Counted from the stretch's first letter, positions 41,841 to 54,944 are shown. The stretch is 64,000 bases of DNA from Euptelea pleiosperma (GCA_035048495.1 CM068545.1:37090225-37154224), one strand, 5' to 3'. Made by a program: numbers and translations. The notes: a model not told the origin generated them from the sequence alone.

Positions 41841-43450
41841 ACGTTAGGTTCTAGAGGGGGGTAAATAGGAAATTTTTTAATTTCTCTACGGATTCTATAT
41901 AAATTAAAAGTTAATGATCACACAAGGCGGAAAATGATCAAACAATCAAAATACGAATCATCCATAGAACATAAATATGAGAAAATCTGAGACAAAATAT
42001 GCAAACATTCACAATCACACGAAACTCAGATTTATAGTGGTTCAGCGACTCCGTACTTACGTTCACTGTCTAATACTCAACACGAGTAATATTATATTAT
42101 CTCAATCATGCATTACAACATATCCAATTGAAATAAATAATCTACTAACTAAGATATTATCACTTAGTTTTAATCTAACGAGAATCACTTCTCGCTCACC
42201 TAGAGAGTCAGCCTAGGCTAGTAGTCTATTTAGAGAAATTCTTTTCTCATGGATCTACAATCCTCAACTCAGTTAGATGAGTCATCACTCATCCACCAAT
42301 CATAAATATTTAGTGTTCATAAATTTCGAATTTCATAAAAAATATATTTGATCATAGAGACACTTACCTTTAGATGAATACGATCAAATGGAGAATCCTT
42401 TGGAGAAGAATTCGCCTAAGAAATACTCTGCCAAGAGTAATCATCTTCTTGGAAGAAGATGCTTGCAGAATAACAATAGCTAATAGTCTCTTCAAACATT
42501 TATAGCATTTACAAGTAATACATAGCTTTGCTCTAGTGAAGCTCTCACAAATTTCAGATCTCTAGACTCAAAGAATGATAATCAAAGAATGGGAGATTAG
42601 AGATCTCTTGATTGGGTTAATTCTTATGAGGGGAGAAGGCTCTAATTTATCAGCCAGCCTCCCATCAATAGAAACGAACCAAATATAGCCGTTTGAAGGG
42701 CCAAAGTGCGCCTAAACTCGTAGAAAAGATTGAGTCAAAATGAGATCTAGAAAAGGGGGGGGGGGGGTCGACCGCATGTTTGGTCGGTCGACCGAACCTT
42801 TTAGTTGGTCACCAACTCAGAACAACAAGATTCCGAAATAGAGAGTTTCGGTCGGCCGCACCTTTTTGGCCGGTCGACCGGTCAGAGTAAAATAACTCTG
42901 GTCGGCCGCTCAAAATGGTCGGTCGGCCGGACCTCTTAGTCGTTTTGAACAATACTTATTTAAGTATTTGTTCACACAAATGATACCAAACTAGCAATGA
43001 AACATTTAAGATAAATTTTGATCTGCTGGCAACGCGCGGTGTATCTTTAGATGTACGCAAGTAACTGCAACATGAGATTCTTTATAGTTGAGTGAGAACA
43101 TACATTGATCATTCAAATCTTCATACTTGAGTTTGACTTTGTCTTCAGTTGAGCTTGAACTTGACTTTGTCTTCAGTTGATCTTGAACACTTTGGCTTAT
43201 TTTCTTCAGCTTTAATTCTTCTTTCGTTTGTTTGTTGAAGTCCACTTGATCTTTGACACTTCAGTCTTCAGCGAACTCATAACACAACGATTTATATTAC
43301 CGAAGAGCTAAGTATTCCTGGGATTGACAATTGAGATTTTCATCTTGATTCATGGATTGATCGTGACGATGAATCGATTCTCATTTGGAGTTTTTTCAAA
43401 TTCAAAATGTACGTAAGCATAAAATTTCTTGTTATAGTTTCTGACTATAG
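41841..43450 (-). mobile_element. Copia-type LTR, minus strand, with GGTCGACC palindromes
   Basis: On the minus strand TTACCCCCCTCTAGAACCT (41870 downward) is the usual internal-region start of Sirevirus-like elements. GGAGTCGCTGAACCAC lies before it in transcription order, a sequence common at copia LTR 3' ends. At 42755-42930 a run of GGTCGACCG and GGTCGGCCG palindromes forms a cluster analogous to that at 30547-30810. No coding sequence is retained. Boundaries approximate. Confidence 0.5.
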
Positions 43451-43453
43451 TTA

Positions 43454-43489
43454 AGTGTAAATGCATCAAATCTATGATGCATTTACACT
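43454..43489. repeat. Perfect 15-bp hairpin
   Basis: AGTGTAAATGCATCA (43454-43468) and TGATGCATTTACACT (43475-43489) are exact reverse complements with a 6-base loop. Confidence 0.9.
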
Positions 43490-44600
43490 GGATTGTGCAC
43501 GGATTAAAGATCATTTAAAGTAAAATTTTTAAATTTAAAAAAAAGAACTTAATTTCATTGATTTTTATCCTAAGCATCCATGATTGTGCATAAATTGATT
43601 ATATGTTACATAACTTAGCCATTTCTACAAGTTGATTACGATAAATTTTTCAAAAAAAGTATTTGAACATTCAAAAAATTAAATAAATATTATAAGTTAA
43701 TAGTACATAAGTTTTTTAAAATTATACATAATATTAAGACATTAATGTAAGTGAATAAGGATTTGTTAATACCTTGATTTTTGACTTTTTTATAATTAAC
43801 AATTAAATAATAGATCTAATTAAATAATACATTGACTGACTATCAGATACCTGCCTCAACATATTATAGACCGCTATGGTCATTCATTTCCACACTACAT
43901 ATGGTTATATATTATGGTTTGATAGCTTACGAGTATATTTTTTATGCTTGTTTTATCATTTTCCAAACTTTTCATAAATATTTCCATAAAATTTTCATCA
44001 TTTTCGTATTATATCCATCATTTCCAAAAAAATGTATTATTTTCACTCTGGTCGAAAATTTTTATATTCTGGCTGGTCAAAATAAACTTTGAAATTAAAA
44101 TTTAGTTCTTTAGATTTGAACTCGTAATCCAAATAATTCTATATTGGGGATAGTACTAATTAGTGAAACAAAAATACTTGTACAAACAATAGTTGGCAAA
44201 TTGTCAAGTGGCAAAAGTTTGCCCATTGTAAAATGCTAGTTTAAAATGATTTAGGTTAAAAAAAATAGGGTAATAAAGTAATAAAAGATAAGAATGTTAA
44301 AAGATCTATAAGTGATGACTTCAGGTTAATACTTTTTAGTATAAATAAAACTCCTCGAGTCAACTTGAAACTCAATCGAGTTGACTCAACAAGATTGGTT
44401 TTCAAGTTAACTCAACAGGAACTTGGTATGTATAAAACTCGATCTAGTTTGTGAGTTGATTTGGTGAGTTTCTCAAAAACTTGTCGAGTCTTATATATAT
44501 AAATTTTATTTTATGGGGTTGTTTCTGATTATTGAATATTTCATTTTTTTTCGCGTTCGAAACATTTTTTAGAAAAAATTAGATTTTTTTCTTCAAAAAG
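43490..44600. other. AT-rich non-coding region
   Basis: Very AT-rich. A GAGTCAACTTGAAACTC / GAGTTGACTCAAC group of short inverted motifs lies at 44355-44420. No coding frame or RNA gene recognised. Confidence 0.35.
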
Positions 44601-47074
44601 TCAAGTTTGAAATGGAGATTTGCCAACTATGGTACAAACCAGCGAAGTGACTGCATCTCCAACGGTCCTAGCTTGCTGCACTCGAATCTAATATTATATA
44701 TTAGGTAGCCTTCCCACTGGATGCTACCATTTCTCTTCTCTAAAGTGTCATTCGTACTGTAGCCCTTCGAGAGCATGTTTCCCATCGTTTCTCGAGAAAC
44801 AAATGGTGTATTTCTTTGCAAAATTGGGCTCAATTTCATGTGGCAATTCTGCCAAGATCTCTTCGTTAGTTGGGGAAGAATCTGCACGAATCAACTTTTT
44901 GAGGAACGTATCGAGAGAGAAAGCGAAACCCAGAATTCTCTCTCTCTCTCTCTCAGCTGGGCATGGTCGGGCTAGCTGGAGGTATGGTTGGAATGGAATG
45001 AGCAAAAGATGGGTGTCTAAGAATACACTTTTGGGGTTCCTTAAATATCCTAACTATAATGCTACAACAACCATTATTTTTTATTTTTTTATATCAATAT
45101 TGATCTTATTTAAAAAAATAATTTTAATAATAATAATCTACTTTTTTACTCAGATGTGACTTGTTGCCATTATAATGGATATAACGGTAATGTTATGTGT
45201 CCATTATAACATTATAATGGACCATTTAGAGCCAGCTTGTTTAAGACTGGTGTTTTCAAAATATTGTAAAAAATATAAAAAATTCAACTATTAGAAACAA
45301 CACATAAATTTACATTTTCCAAAAAGTTTAATGATTAAAGTCTACTTTAGTTTTAAAATATTAAAGGGAACCAATTCTTTATACCATTTCGTAAGTATTT
45401 TGTCTTACGTTATAATTTTGAAAAGAAATATAAATTTCTAGGTTTTGTTGAAAAACTTGAGAAGTGATAGACAAGTTTAGGCAAAAATAGAGATGTCTAA
45501 ATTTATAGACTTAAGTGTATTATTGGATAGTCCTAGTACTATTTTTACTACTTCCTCTATGCGACACCATGGCTGTGGTTTTTTTTATTCCTTATTTTTT
45601 TTAACTAAGATCGTATTAAACCGAAACTCCTCATGATCTTTTGACATTTCTTATAGTACCTTTTTTTCGAATAAAATATTTCTGCAAAACTTTTATTTTT
45701 CAGTGGCCAAAAATTACATTATAAAATTGCTGACTATGTTTGTACCATTTATTGCTACAATGCCGCGTCCCTGTAATACGTGGATCACCTGTGTACTAAC
45801 ATGTCTTATGATTGATTTTTTTATAGTTACACTAATCATTTAACATTATTTTAGGCCATACATTTTGCACATTTAATGAAATTCGATTCATGAAAGAAAG
45901 GTGACAATGTCGCTTTAAGGCAATGCATTCGCAAATGGGGTTGCACTAAGAAAAGATAATGCTTACGTTATGGTTGCAACGACCGTCATGCGTTGAATTC
46001 AAAGGTAACCCGGAGACTGGGAAAACTGGCTCATTGGAATTTAGAAGCTATGCAGACAATTTGAACACTTACATTGTTATCATGGTTAATGGAGGATGCC
46101 CTAGTGCTTAGGCTTGATGAGGAGGGTGAGATTTGTGGAGGTATTGAATGTAACGGTGGAACGACTTTGGAGTCTTTTAGCGAAGTGATAGAATGACAAG
46201 ATTTCATGTTGGTAGAATTTGTGATAAGGTTTCTAATTACAAGTAATTATATAGTTGTTAATTGAGTTTTATAAACTTCACTTCTACTTCAAAATTTTGA
46301 TGGATAAGACAAACCCATATTTCTCAACGTGTGGCAGGTCACTGAGATCGCAGCAATTCAACAAAGCGATAATACGTGGTCTCTACATTCTAGATATAGA
46401 GATGGTAGCAATTGGTTTGGTTCCATGAGATGGTACGATTTTCTTTCCCTTAGACTTCCATAATCTTTTAATTCAACAACTCGAGTATAAATTGGGTTCG
46501 TCATTTGGAAATTCGTTATATTTTCAGCAAAAACTAAAATAAAAAGTACCGAATCTTGGAAAAGTTCGACGGGACCCCTGCCCAAAATGCCACATGGCAC
46601 ACACTTTTGGGCCCACTGACCCATGAATTTGAGCTTTGAGCTTTTACTTCATCATGGACTCAGCTCCTTCGGTTTTGGGCTGGGCTGAAGATAACCTAGC
46701 CCATGTTCTCCCCCAATGAAGAAGTAAAAAATCCTCAACTTCTAATGAAACAAGTCCCTCTGCTCAAATCTAATACTGTTTAACCTATATCAATTATCCA
46801 ACCATAGAGATGTGTAGCCAAAACAAAATTTCAAATTTTTTCCATATTAATAGTCCATCTTGTGGGCATGGAAAAATCTCATCCATGGCTAGATGAAGTC
46901 CACAACTAAGAACTTTGTTATGAGCTTCATGGGGTTGGAACTCATCACTAGGTCATTTCATGAAGCCTATGATGAAAAAAATCCCAGATCTAACAGCTAG
47001 ATATCATCAATTATCTATTTGTCCTAAATTTTCCTTCAATCAAACTAAAGACCACTTAAATATATTATTTTCGA
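44601..47074 (+). pseudogene. SSL-derived tandem unit 1 (copy 3)
   Basis: First of three tandem units. It opens with a conserved leader-like segment (ACGGTCCTAGCTTGCTG at about 44658, then a CTCTCTCTCTCTC tract at 44938-44956). Then come ATTATAATGG-rich intron-like sequence, an acceptor-like TTTTTCAGTGGCC at about 45700, the FANGVAL-type block near 45920-45990 and the LRLDEEGEI block near 46100-46150. The downstream tail matches copy 1. Stops and frame changes throughout. The SSL assignment is as for copy 1. Confidence 0.5.
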
Positions 47075-49560
47075 GAACATATTTCTTATCTTTTCTTCAA
47101 AAACAAGTGAGGTATATCTTTGCAAAATTGTGCTCGATGCCACATGTGACAATTCCACTAAGATCTCTTCGTTAGTTGGGGGAAGAATCCGCACAAATCA
47201 GTTTTTTTATGAAAGTATCGAGAGAGCGATGCAAAAACCCAGAGGCAAGGTTGGAATGGAAGGAGCAAAAGATGGGTGTCAAAGAGTACTTTTAGGGTTC
47301 CTTATATCCTAACTATAACCCTATAACAACCATTATTTTTGAATTTTTTGTATCATTATTGAGCTTATTATAAAAAATAATTTTAATAATAATAATCTAC
47401 TTTTTTTACTCAGATGTAACTCATTATAACTACCATTATAATGGACATAACGGTAATGTTATGTGTCCATTATAATATTATAACGGGCCATTTAAAACCT
47501 TGTTTAAGACTCGTGTTGAAAAATATGGTAAAAAATATGAAAAAATCAACTATTAGAAATAACCCATAAATTTACATTTTCCAAAAAGTTTAACGAATAA
47601 AATTTACTTTAGTTTTAAAAAAAATTAAAGGGAATCAATTCTTTATACCATTTGGTAATTATTTGGTCTTAAATTATATTTTTAAAAGAAAAATAAATTC
47701 CTAGGTTTTGTTCAAAAACTTGAGAAGTAATAGACAAGCTTAGGCAAAAATAGAGATGTCTAAATTTATGGACTTATGGGTATTATTAGATAGTTCCAGT
47801 ACTATTTTAAGTACTTCGTTAATGCAACATCATGGCTGTATTTTTTTATTCCGTATTTTTTTAACTAAGACCGTATTAAACCTGAACTCCTCACGATCTT
47901 TTGATGTTTCTAGTGTTACTTTTATTTCGAATAAAAATTCCTTCACTGGCCAAAAATTGCATTATAAAATTGTTGACTATGTTTGTACCATTTACTGCTA
48001 CAATGTCGCATCCCATGAAAAACATAGATGGGATGTGCACTAACATGTCTTATGATTATTATTTTTTTTGGGTAGTTACAGCAATTACTTAACAAAAATT
48101 CTTTTAGGCCATAAATTTTTTACACTTCATGAAATTTGATTCATGAAAGAAAAGTGGCAATGTCGCTTTGAGGCAATGCATTTGCGAATGGGATTGCACT
48201 AAACAATAATAATGCTTACATTATGGTTGCAGCGACCATCATGTATTGAATTCAAAGGTAACGCGAATACTTGGAAAACTGGCTCATTGGAATATAGAAG
48301 CTACGCAGGCAATTTGAACACTTACATTGTGATCATGGTTAATGGAGGATGCCCAGTGCTTAGGCTTGGTGAGGAGGGTGAGATTTTGGAGGTATTGAAC
48401 GTAGTGGTGGAATGACTTTGGAGTCTTTTAGCGAAGTGAAAGAGAACCACAAGAGTTCATGGTGGTAAGATATGTGATAAGGTATCTAATCACAGGTAAT
48501 TATATAAATGTTAATTGAGTTTTATAAGCTTCACTTCTACTTCAAAATTTTGATGGATACAACTGACCCGGATTTGGCAACGTGTGGCAGGTCATTGAGA
48601 TTGCTGCAATTCAACAAGGCAGCATGAGGTCTCTACATTGCAGAATAGAGATGATAGCATTTGGTTTGGTTCCATGAGATGGTACTATTTTCATTCCTTT
48701 CGACTTCCATAATTTGTTAATTCAATAAGTCGAGTATAATTCGGGTTTGTCATTTGGAAATTTCTTAAATTTGGACAAAAACAAAAATAAAAAGTATTGA
48801 ATATATGAAAATTTTTATAGGACCCCGTGCAAAATGCCACATGGCACACTCTTTTGGCTCCACTGACCCATGAATTAGAGCTTTGAGCTTTACTTCATCA
48901 TAGACTAATCTCATTCGATTTTGGGCTGGCCTGGGCTGGGCTGAAGTTAACCTAGCCCATGGTCTCCCACAGATGATGAGACAAGTCCCTCAGCTCAAAT
49001 ATTATACAGATATTCAATATTAGTTATCCAACCATAATGATGTGTAGCCAAAACAAAATTTCAAACTTTTTCCATATTAACAGTCCACCTTGTGGGCAAG
49101 GAAAAATCTCATCCATAGCTAGATGATGTCCATGATTAAAAACTTTGTTATGAGCTTCATCGGGTTAGAACACATCAATTGGTCATTTCATGAAGTCTAT
49201 GAATAAAAAAAGGTCCCAAATCCAACAGCTAGAAATCATCAATTATATATCTACCTATCCTATATTTTCTGTCAATCAAACTAAAGACCACCTGATCTGA
49301 CTCTATCATTTCTCTGTCACATGCTATCCCACGGATAACCGGACAAAAAACTGTGGTTGAGGCAATTGACCATTGGATTCCAGAGATCCACTCAGTTGTT
49401 GCCTCGTAAACTGTAGATCTCTGGAATACAACGGCCAAAAGCCTCAAATCGCACATTTTATTGTTCAGTTATCCGTGGGTTAGCATTTTCCTTTCTTCAA
49501 TGTGTGAAGTCTATCTGTGACAGGATGGACTTCATATTACTTTAAAATACCAAACACCTC
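47075..49560 (+). pseudogene. SSL-derived tandem unit 2 (copy 4)
   Basis: Same order as the unit before it, but the leader begins further in (GAGAACATATTTCTTATC near 47072). The frame around 48212-48415 contains YAGNLNTYIVIMVNGG and VLRLGEEGEILEVLN, the longest joined piece of the SSL-like block in this array. The tail extends to about 49560. Confidence 0.5.
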
Positions 49561-49919
49561 TTTTTATCAATGATTGGTGAATAATCTCACTTAGCCCTTT
49601 GACCCCTTTGGAAAAGTATTATGTCTGGTTCAAACTCTAATTAATGATTATCTAACTGCCTACTTAGCTAACTAATTTCCTCTGTGCAGTCTACTCGCTG
49701 GTGTTCATTTTTAGGATGGTCCACCCTCCAGCCAATTGGATAAATTCATGGGGCCAATTCATACAAGCATATATGCTTATACCATTGGGATTGTCACGAT
49801 GAATCTGAACTCTAGGGGGTCTTCAAAGGATTACAACTAGCGCATTTAATGGGCTTCCAGTAGGTCATTGTGGAATGTGACTCAAACAACCTCACAACCC
49901 CAACCTCGTCCTCATCGCA
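49561..49919. other. Spacer between tandem units 2 and 3
   Basis: Non-coding. It ends with CTCACAACCCCAACCTCGTC, matching the sequence after copy 1 (about 12978), so it is an extension of the unit tail. Confidence 0.4.
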
Positions 49920-50135
49920 TCTTGTGACAATGTCGCTTTGAGGCAATGCATTTGCGAATGGGGGTTGCACTAAGCAAAGATAGTGCTTTACGTTATGGTT
50001 GCCGCGATCGTCACGAGTTGAATTCAAAGGTAGCGTGAAGACTTGGAAAATCGACTCATTGAAATTTAGAAGCTATGAAGGCAATTTCAACACTGTGATT
50101 TGAAACATTTTAAAAAAAAATTGAGATTCTCTTTT
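49920..50135 (+). pseudogene. Short SSL-derived fragment between tandem units
   Basis: GACAATGTCGCTTTGAGGCA through GCAATTTCAACACTG (about 180 bp) duplicates only the FANGVAL-coding part of the unit. It joins abruptly to the leader-type sequence of the next unit. Confidence 0.65.
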
Positions 50136-52851
50136 TAAAAAGTCATGTTTTAAACGGAGATTGGTCAACTATGGTATAAACCAGTGAAGTGAGTCCATCT
50201 CCAACGGTCCTAGCTTGCTGAACTCTGATCTAATATTATACATTAGGTAGCCTTCTCACTTGATGCTCGCATTCCTCTTTTCTTAAGTGTCATTTAGTCT
50301 GTAGCCTAAAAAGCCCATTTTCAAGAGCATGTTTTCCATCTTTTCACGAGAAAAAGGTGGGATATTTCTTTGCAAAATTGTACTCAATTTCATGCGTTAC
50401 AATTCTGCCAAAATCTCTTCGTTAGTCAGGGAAAGAATCCGCACGAATCAGATTTTGAGGAACGTATTGAGAGAGCAAGCAAAACCCCAGAATTCTCTCT
50501 CTCTCTCTCATTTGGGCCATGGTCGTGCCAGCTGGGGGCAAGGTTGGAATGGAATGAGCAGAAGATGCGTGTCAAAGAGTGTTTTGGGGTTTCCTTATAT
50601 GTCCTAACTACAACACTGTAACAACCATTATTGACCTATTTTAAAAAATAATTTTAATAATAATAATCTATTTTTTTTACTCATATGTAACTCGTTATAA
50701 CTGCCATTATAATGGACATAATGGTAACGTTATCTGCCCATTATAACATTATAACGGACCATTTAAAACCTTGTTTAAGACTATGGCCTTTTATTGTAAA
50801 AAAGTATGAAAAATCAACTATTAGAAACAACCCATAAATTTACATTTTTCAAAAAGTTTAATGAATAAAATTTACTTTAGTTTTAAAAAAAATTAAGGGG
50901 AATCAATTCTTTATACCATTTGTTAATTATTTTGCTTTAAATTATGTTTTTTAAAAAGAAAAATAAATTCCTAGGTTTTGTAGAAAAACTTGAGAAGTGA
51001 TAGACAGGTTTAGGCAAAAATGGAGATGTCAAAATTTATAGACTTAAGGGTATTATTAGATAGCTCTAGTACTATTTTTACTACTTGGTATTGCGACACC
51101 ATAGTTGTGTTTTTTTTTTTATTCCATATTTTTTATTGAAGACTGTATTAAACCTGAACTCCTCACGATCTTTAGATGTTTCTTGTGTTACTTTTTTATC
51201 GAATATGAAATTTATGCTAAATTTTATTTTTCAGTGGCCAAAAATTGCATTGTAAAATTGCTTACTTTGTTTGTACAATTTACTACTACAATGCTACGTC
51301 CCTAAAACACATGGATCACCCTGTATTAACATGTCTTGTGTTTGATTTTTTTTTTTTGTTTTTTTTATAGTTACACTAATTACACTAATCACTTAATAAA
51401 AATCCTTTTAGGCCATACATTTTGGACGAAAAAAATCCTGTGTACTAACATTTCGATTCATGAAAAAAAGGTGACAATGTCGCTTCGAGGCAATGCATTT
51501 GTGAATGGGGTTTTACTAATCAAAGATAATGCTTACGTTATGGTTGCAGCGATCATCATGAGGTGAATTCAAAGGTAACGTGAAGACTTGGTAAACCGGC
51601 TCATTGAAATTTAGAACCTATGCAGGCAATTTCAACACTTATACATTGCGATTATGGTCAATGGAAGATGCCCTAGTGCTTAGGCTTGATGAGGAGGGTG
51701 AGATTTTGGAGGTATGGAACATAACGGTGGAACGACTCTGGAGTTTTTAGCTAAGTGAAAGTGAACGACAAGAGTTCATGGTGGTCAGATCTGTGATAAG
51801 ATTTCCAATCACAAGTAATTATATAGCTATTAATTGAGTTTTATAAGCTTCACTTCTACTTCAAAATTTTGATGGATACAACTGACCCGGATTTGGCAAC
51901 GTGTGGCAGGTCATTGAGATTGCATCAATTCAAAAAGGCAGCATGAGGTCTCTTCATTGTAGATATATAGAGATGGTAGCATTTGGTTTGGTTCCATGAG
52001 ATGGTACTATTTTCATTCCTTTTCGATTCCATAATTTGTTAGCATAACAACTCTCTTATAATTCGGGTTTGTCATTTGAAACTTTGTTAAATTTTTGGCA
52101 AAAACTAAAATAACCAAGTACTAAATCTTTGAAAAGTTTGATAGGACCCCGCCCAAGCAAAATGCCACATGGCACACTCTTTTGGGCCCACTGACCCATG
52201 AATTAGAGCTTTGAGCTTTACTTAATCATGGACTTATCTATTTCGGTTTTGGGCTGGGCTGGGCTGGGCTGGACTGAGTAGAAGTTAACCTGGACCATGG
52301 TCTCCCACAGATGGTGAGACTTGTCCCTCAGCTTAAATCTTATAATGATAACCTATATTATCCAACCATAGAGATGTGCAGCCAAAACAAAATTTCAAAC
52401 TTTTTTGACATTAACAGTCCGCCTTGTGGGCATGGAAAACTCTCATCCATAGCTAGATGAAGTCCATGATTTATAACTTTGTTCTGAGCCTCATGGGGTT
52501 ATAACTCATCCATAGGTCATTTCACGAAGTCTATGAATAAAAAAAAGTCCCAAATCCAGCCGCTAGAAATCATCAATTGTCTACTTGTTCTATATTTTCC
52601 TTTAATCAAACTAAAGACCACCTGATCTGTCCCTATCATTCCTCTAGTCACGTGCTTTCCCACCGATAACCAGACAAAAAACTGTGGTTGAGTCCATTAA
52701 CCATTGGATTCTAGAGATCCATGCAGTTGTTACCTCGTAAACTATAGAGCTCTTGAATCCAATAGTCAAATAGCCTCAAACCACACATTGTTTGCCCGGT
52801 TATCTGTGGGATAGCATTTTCCTTTCTTCAATGCGTGAAGTCTATCTGTGA
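50136..52851 (+). pseudogene. SSL-derived tandem unit 3 (copy 5)
   Basis: Begins with the same leader sequence as unit 1 (ACGGTCCTAGCTTGCTG at about 50204, CTCTCTCTCTCTC at about 50496). The FANGVAL block lies near 51490-51560 and the LRLDEEGEI block near 51690. The tail carries a longer GGGCT run (52251-52270) than the other copies and ends at 52851, where a hAT-like element is joined. Confidence 0.5.
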
Positions 52852-53670
52852 CCCTTGTTAGCAATCATCCGTTTAATTCGCAAATTTTATATTTTTTTCA
52901 AGAAAAATTTTATTTGTCCGAATATTTGAATAATTCGAAAGTTTAAAGCTCAAACGAATTGAACGCGTTTTTAAAATTTTTTGAAAAATTCTTTGAAAAA
53001 TCGGTCCAAAAACAACGGGCCATACTCGTTGTTTATTCTCAGAAAAACAACGTTCCATACTCGTTGTTTTTTCTGTCCCTTCGTCACTTTACCACTTTAG
53101 TAATCTTAAGCGATAGCCCCTCCTACGTACAATGGATGCCATTAACCTAGGCTATGGGCCTTTTTGATCACCTATTGACGCCCATGAATGTAAATATATT
53201 TTTTCCCTTATCTTCTAGTCCTATTTATACAACTCAAACTCCTTTAACTATCACTTATTTCTCTGCTATGGGATTAGAATAGAAAAAGAAATTGCTTGAA
53301 CCACAAGTCCTTAAGTTTTATTTAGCCGAAAATAAAAATAATTAGAACAAAACGTATTTTTTAGTCGACTCAAGTTAAATAATATACTGACTCCCTTTCA
53401 ACATGTACCGAATTTTTGGTAACTATATTACATTGGACTAGGGTAACTATGTTATTAAATATATTGACTCCCTTTCAAAATGTACCGAATTTTTGATTTT
53501 TGAATTTTTAAAGTGAGACGTATAAAACATGTATAAACCGTATGCCGCATATTTGCCGTTTGGTGAATTTTTTATTGAATTTTTGACCGGATTTTTTAAA
53601 TCCAATATCGAATAAAACTCGAATATTTCCCATATCGAATTTTTGCCGTATTCCGAATTGCTAACAAGGG
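52852..53670. mobile_element. hAT-like non-autonomous element (819 bp)
   Basis: Terminal repeats CCCTTGTTAGCAAT (52852-52865) and ATTGCTAACAAGGG (53657-53670) are exact inverses. Subterminal AATTCG/CGAATTT and GAATTTTTG motifs are abundant. No matching 8-bp duplication flanks it: the left flank belongs to the SSL repeat, the right flank to the segment shared with 27770-28325. A related end occurs near 56093-56113. No transposase seen. Confidence 0.6.
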
Positions 53671-53671
53671 A

Positions 53672-54210
53672 TGTTGCATGACACCTAAGGCCAGGCAATG
53701 GAGCGTCCACTCCAGTTTGCTTTTTGCATTTAGTAACAATGGCCAGTTGTCCTAAGAGGTCGAGTAGGTTATTGTTGATGAACTCTAAGTTAGTTGTTTG
53801 GCAAGGTTTGGGCAGTAAGAGATTTCTCTCAAGTATAGGCTTCAGTATCAAGTTTTTAAATCTTGGGCAATTGTTGATAACAATGGCCAGTTTTTAAATC
53901 ATGGAGGCAGCCCACATGGGAATCTTTAGCATGTTTGACTTCGACATTGTTGACATCATCACATTGCCCTTTCTAGTTGGGGCTTTTGTTGTTGATATCA
54001 CCACATTAGCATGCTTTTTCTTCACCTGTGGTAGACACCTTGTAGTTGAATCCTGTCTTTGCATGAATTTATACCTCATCTTTCTCATTTTACGTTGAGC
54101 CTTGTTGGGATCTAGTGATGTTTAGGTGTTGTTTTTCTTTGTCTGTTCTCACTTTGTGGAGGATGACCAATTTGTTTCTTCATAATCCATTTTCATAGTT
54201 CCACCTCCCC
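53672..54210. repeat. Inverted copy of the 27770-28325 segment
   Basis: TGTTGCATGACACC at 53672 corresponds to the reverse complement of sequence near 28317, and the similarity continues to about 54210 (GAGGATGACCAATTTGTTTC against GAAACAAATTGGTCATCCTC). It has extra sequence around 53870-53897. Confidence 0.65.
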
Positions 54211-54944
54211 TGATTGGTTTCTCAAGGTAATCTGTGAATGGCTGCTACAATCTGTCATTTGCTTTTGAGATGGATTACAACATTTGTTGCCTTGGCCATT
54301 AAAATCCCTAATTCAAAACCATTCCAAAATGCCAATGAAAAAAGCTTCAAAGCCAGGGTTCAAATCAAACCAATAAAATCACCCAATGAAAAATGCTCAA
54401 ATCCAATGGCTCGAAATTAACAATCGATCTGATCAGGGTTGGCTAGAAATTAACAATCGATCCGACCGCCCAACAATTAAAGATGGATGGATCTGATCTC
54501 AACCACCCTTTATCTTTATGAAGCTGGATAAGATGAGGGATAAGACAACTGATCTGTTCTTCTGTTATATAGATTGGTTAAGTCAATCATCTTAGAACAA
54601 GTTTAGTTTTTTTAATCTAAGGGAGGCATGTCGAGGCATGTCATATACACTCGAGAGAAGTTCATAACATGGTTTAAAAATGGCCGTTATAACAAAAAAT
54701 GACCTCCCCCGTTACATTACATACTGTTTTAATGTTCAAAATATAACGCCCGTTATTTTTGTTACAACAGGCATTTTTTTGAAAATAACAGCCATTACAA
54801 CGAAAATAACAACTGTCATTTTATGAAAAAATTTGTTTAAAAAACTTCAGTAAGTCTTTCCATTATTTTCTGTTATTTTATGTTATTTTTGGTCAATGAT
54901 GGAGGCCATTGACCGTTGGATTCAAGACATATATGGTCCACGAG
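54211..54944. repeat. Repeat mosaic
   Basis: About 54290-54440 recurs at 56440-56600 and 13430-13560 (GCTCAAATCCAATGGCT). From 54671 there is ATAACGGCC/GGCCGTTATAAC-type hAT MITE material. No gene. Confidence 0.5.

Noticed and set aside
44775..45159. Frames of 66-118 codons at the start of the SSL-derived tandem unit
   Set aside because: Not conserved in frame among units 1-3 (indels in each) and dominated by a CT microsatellite. Better read as leader sequence.
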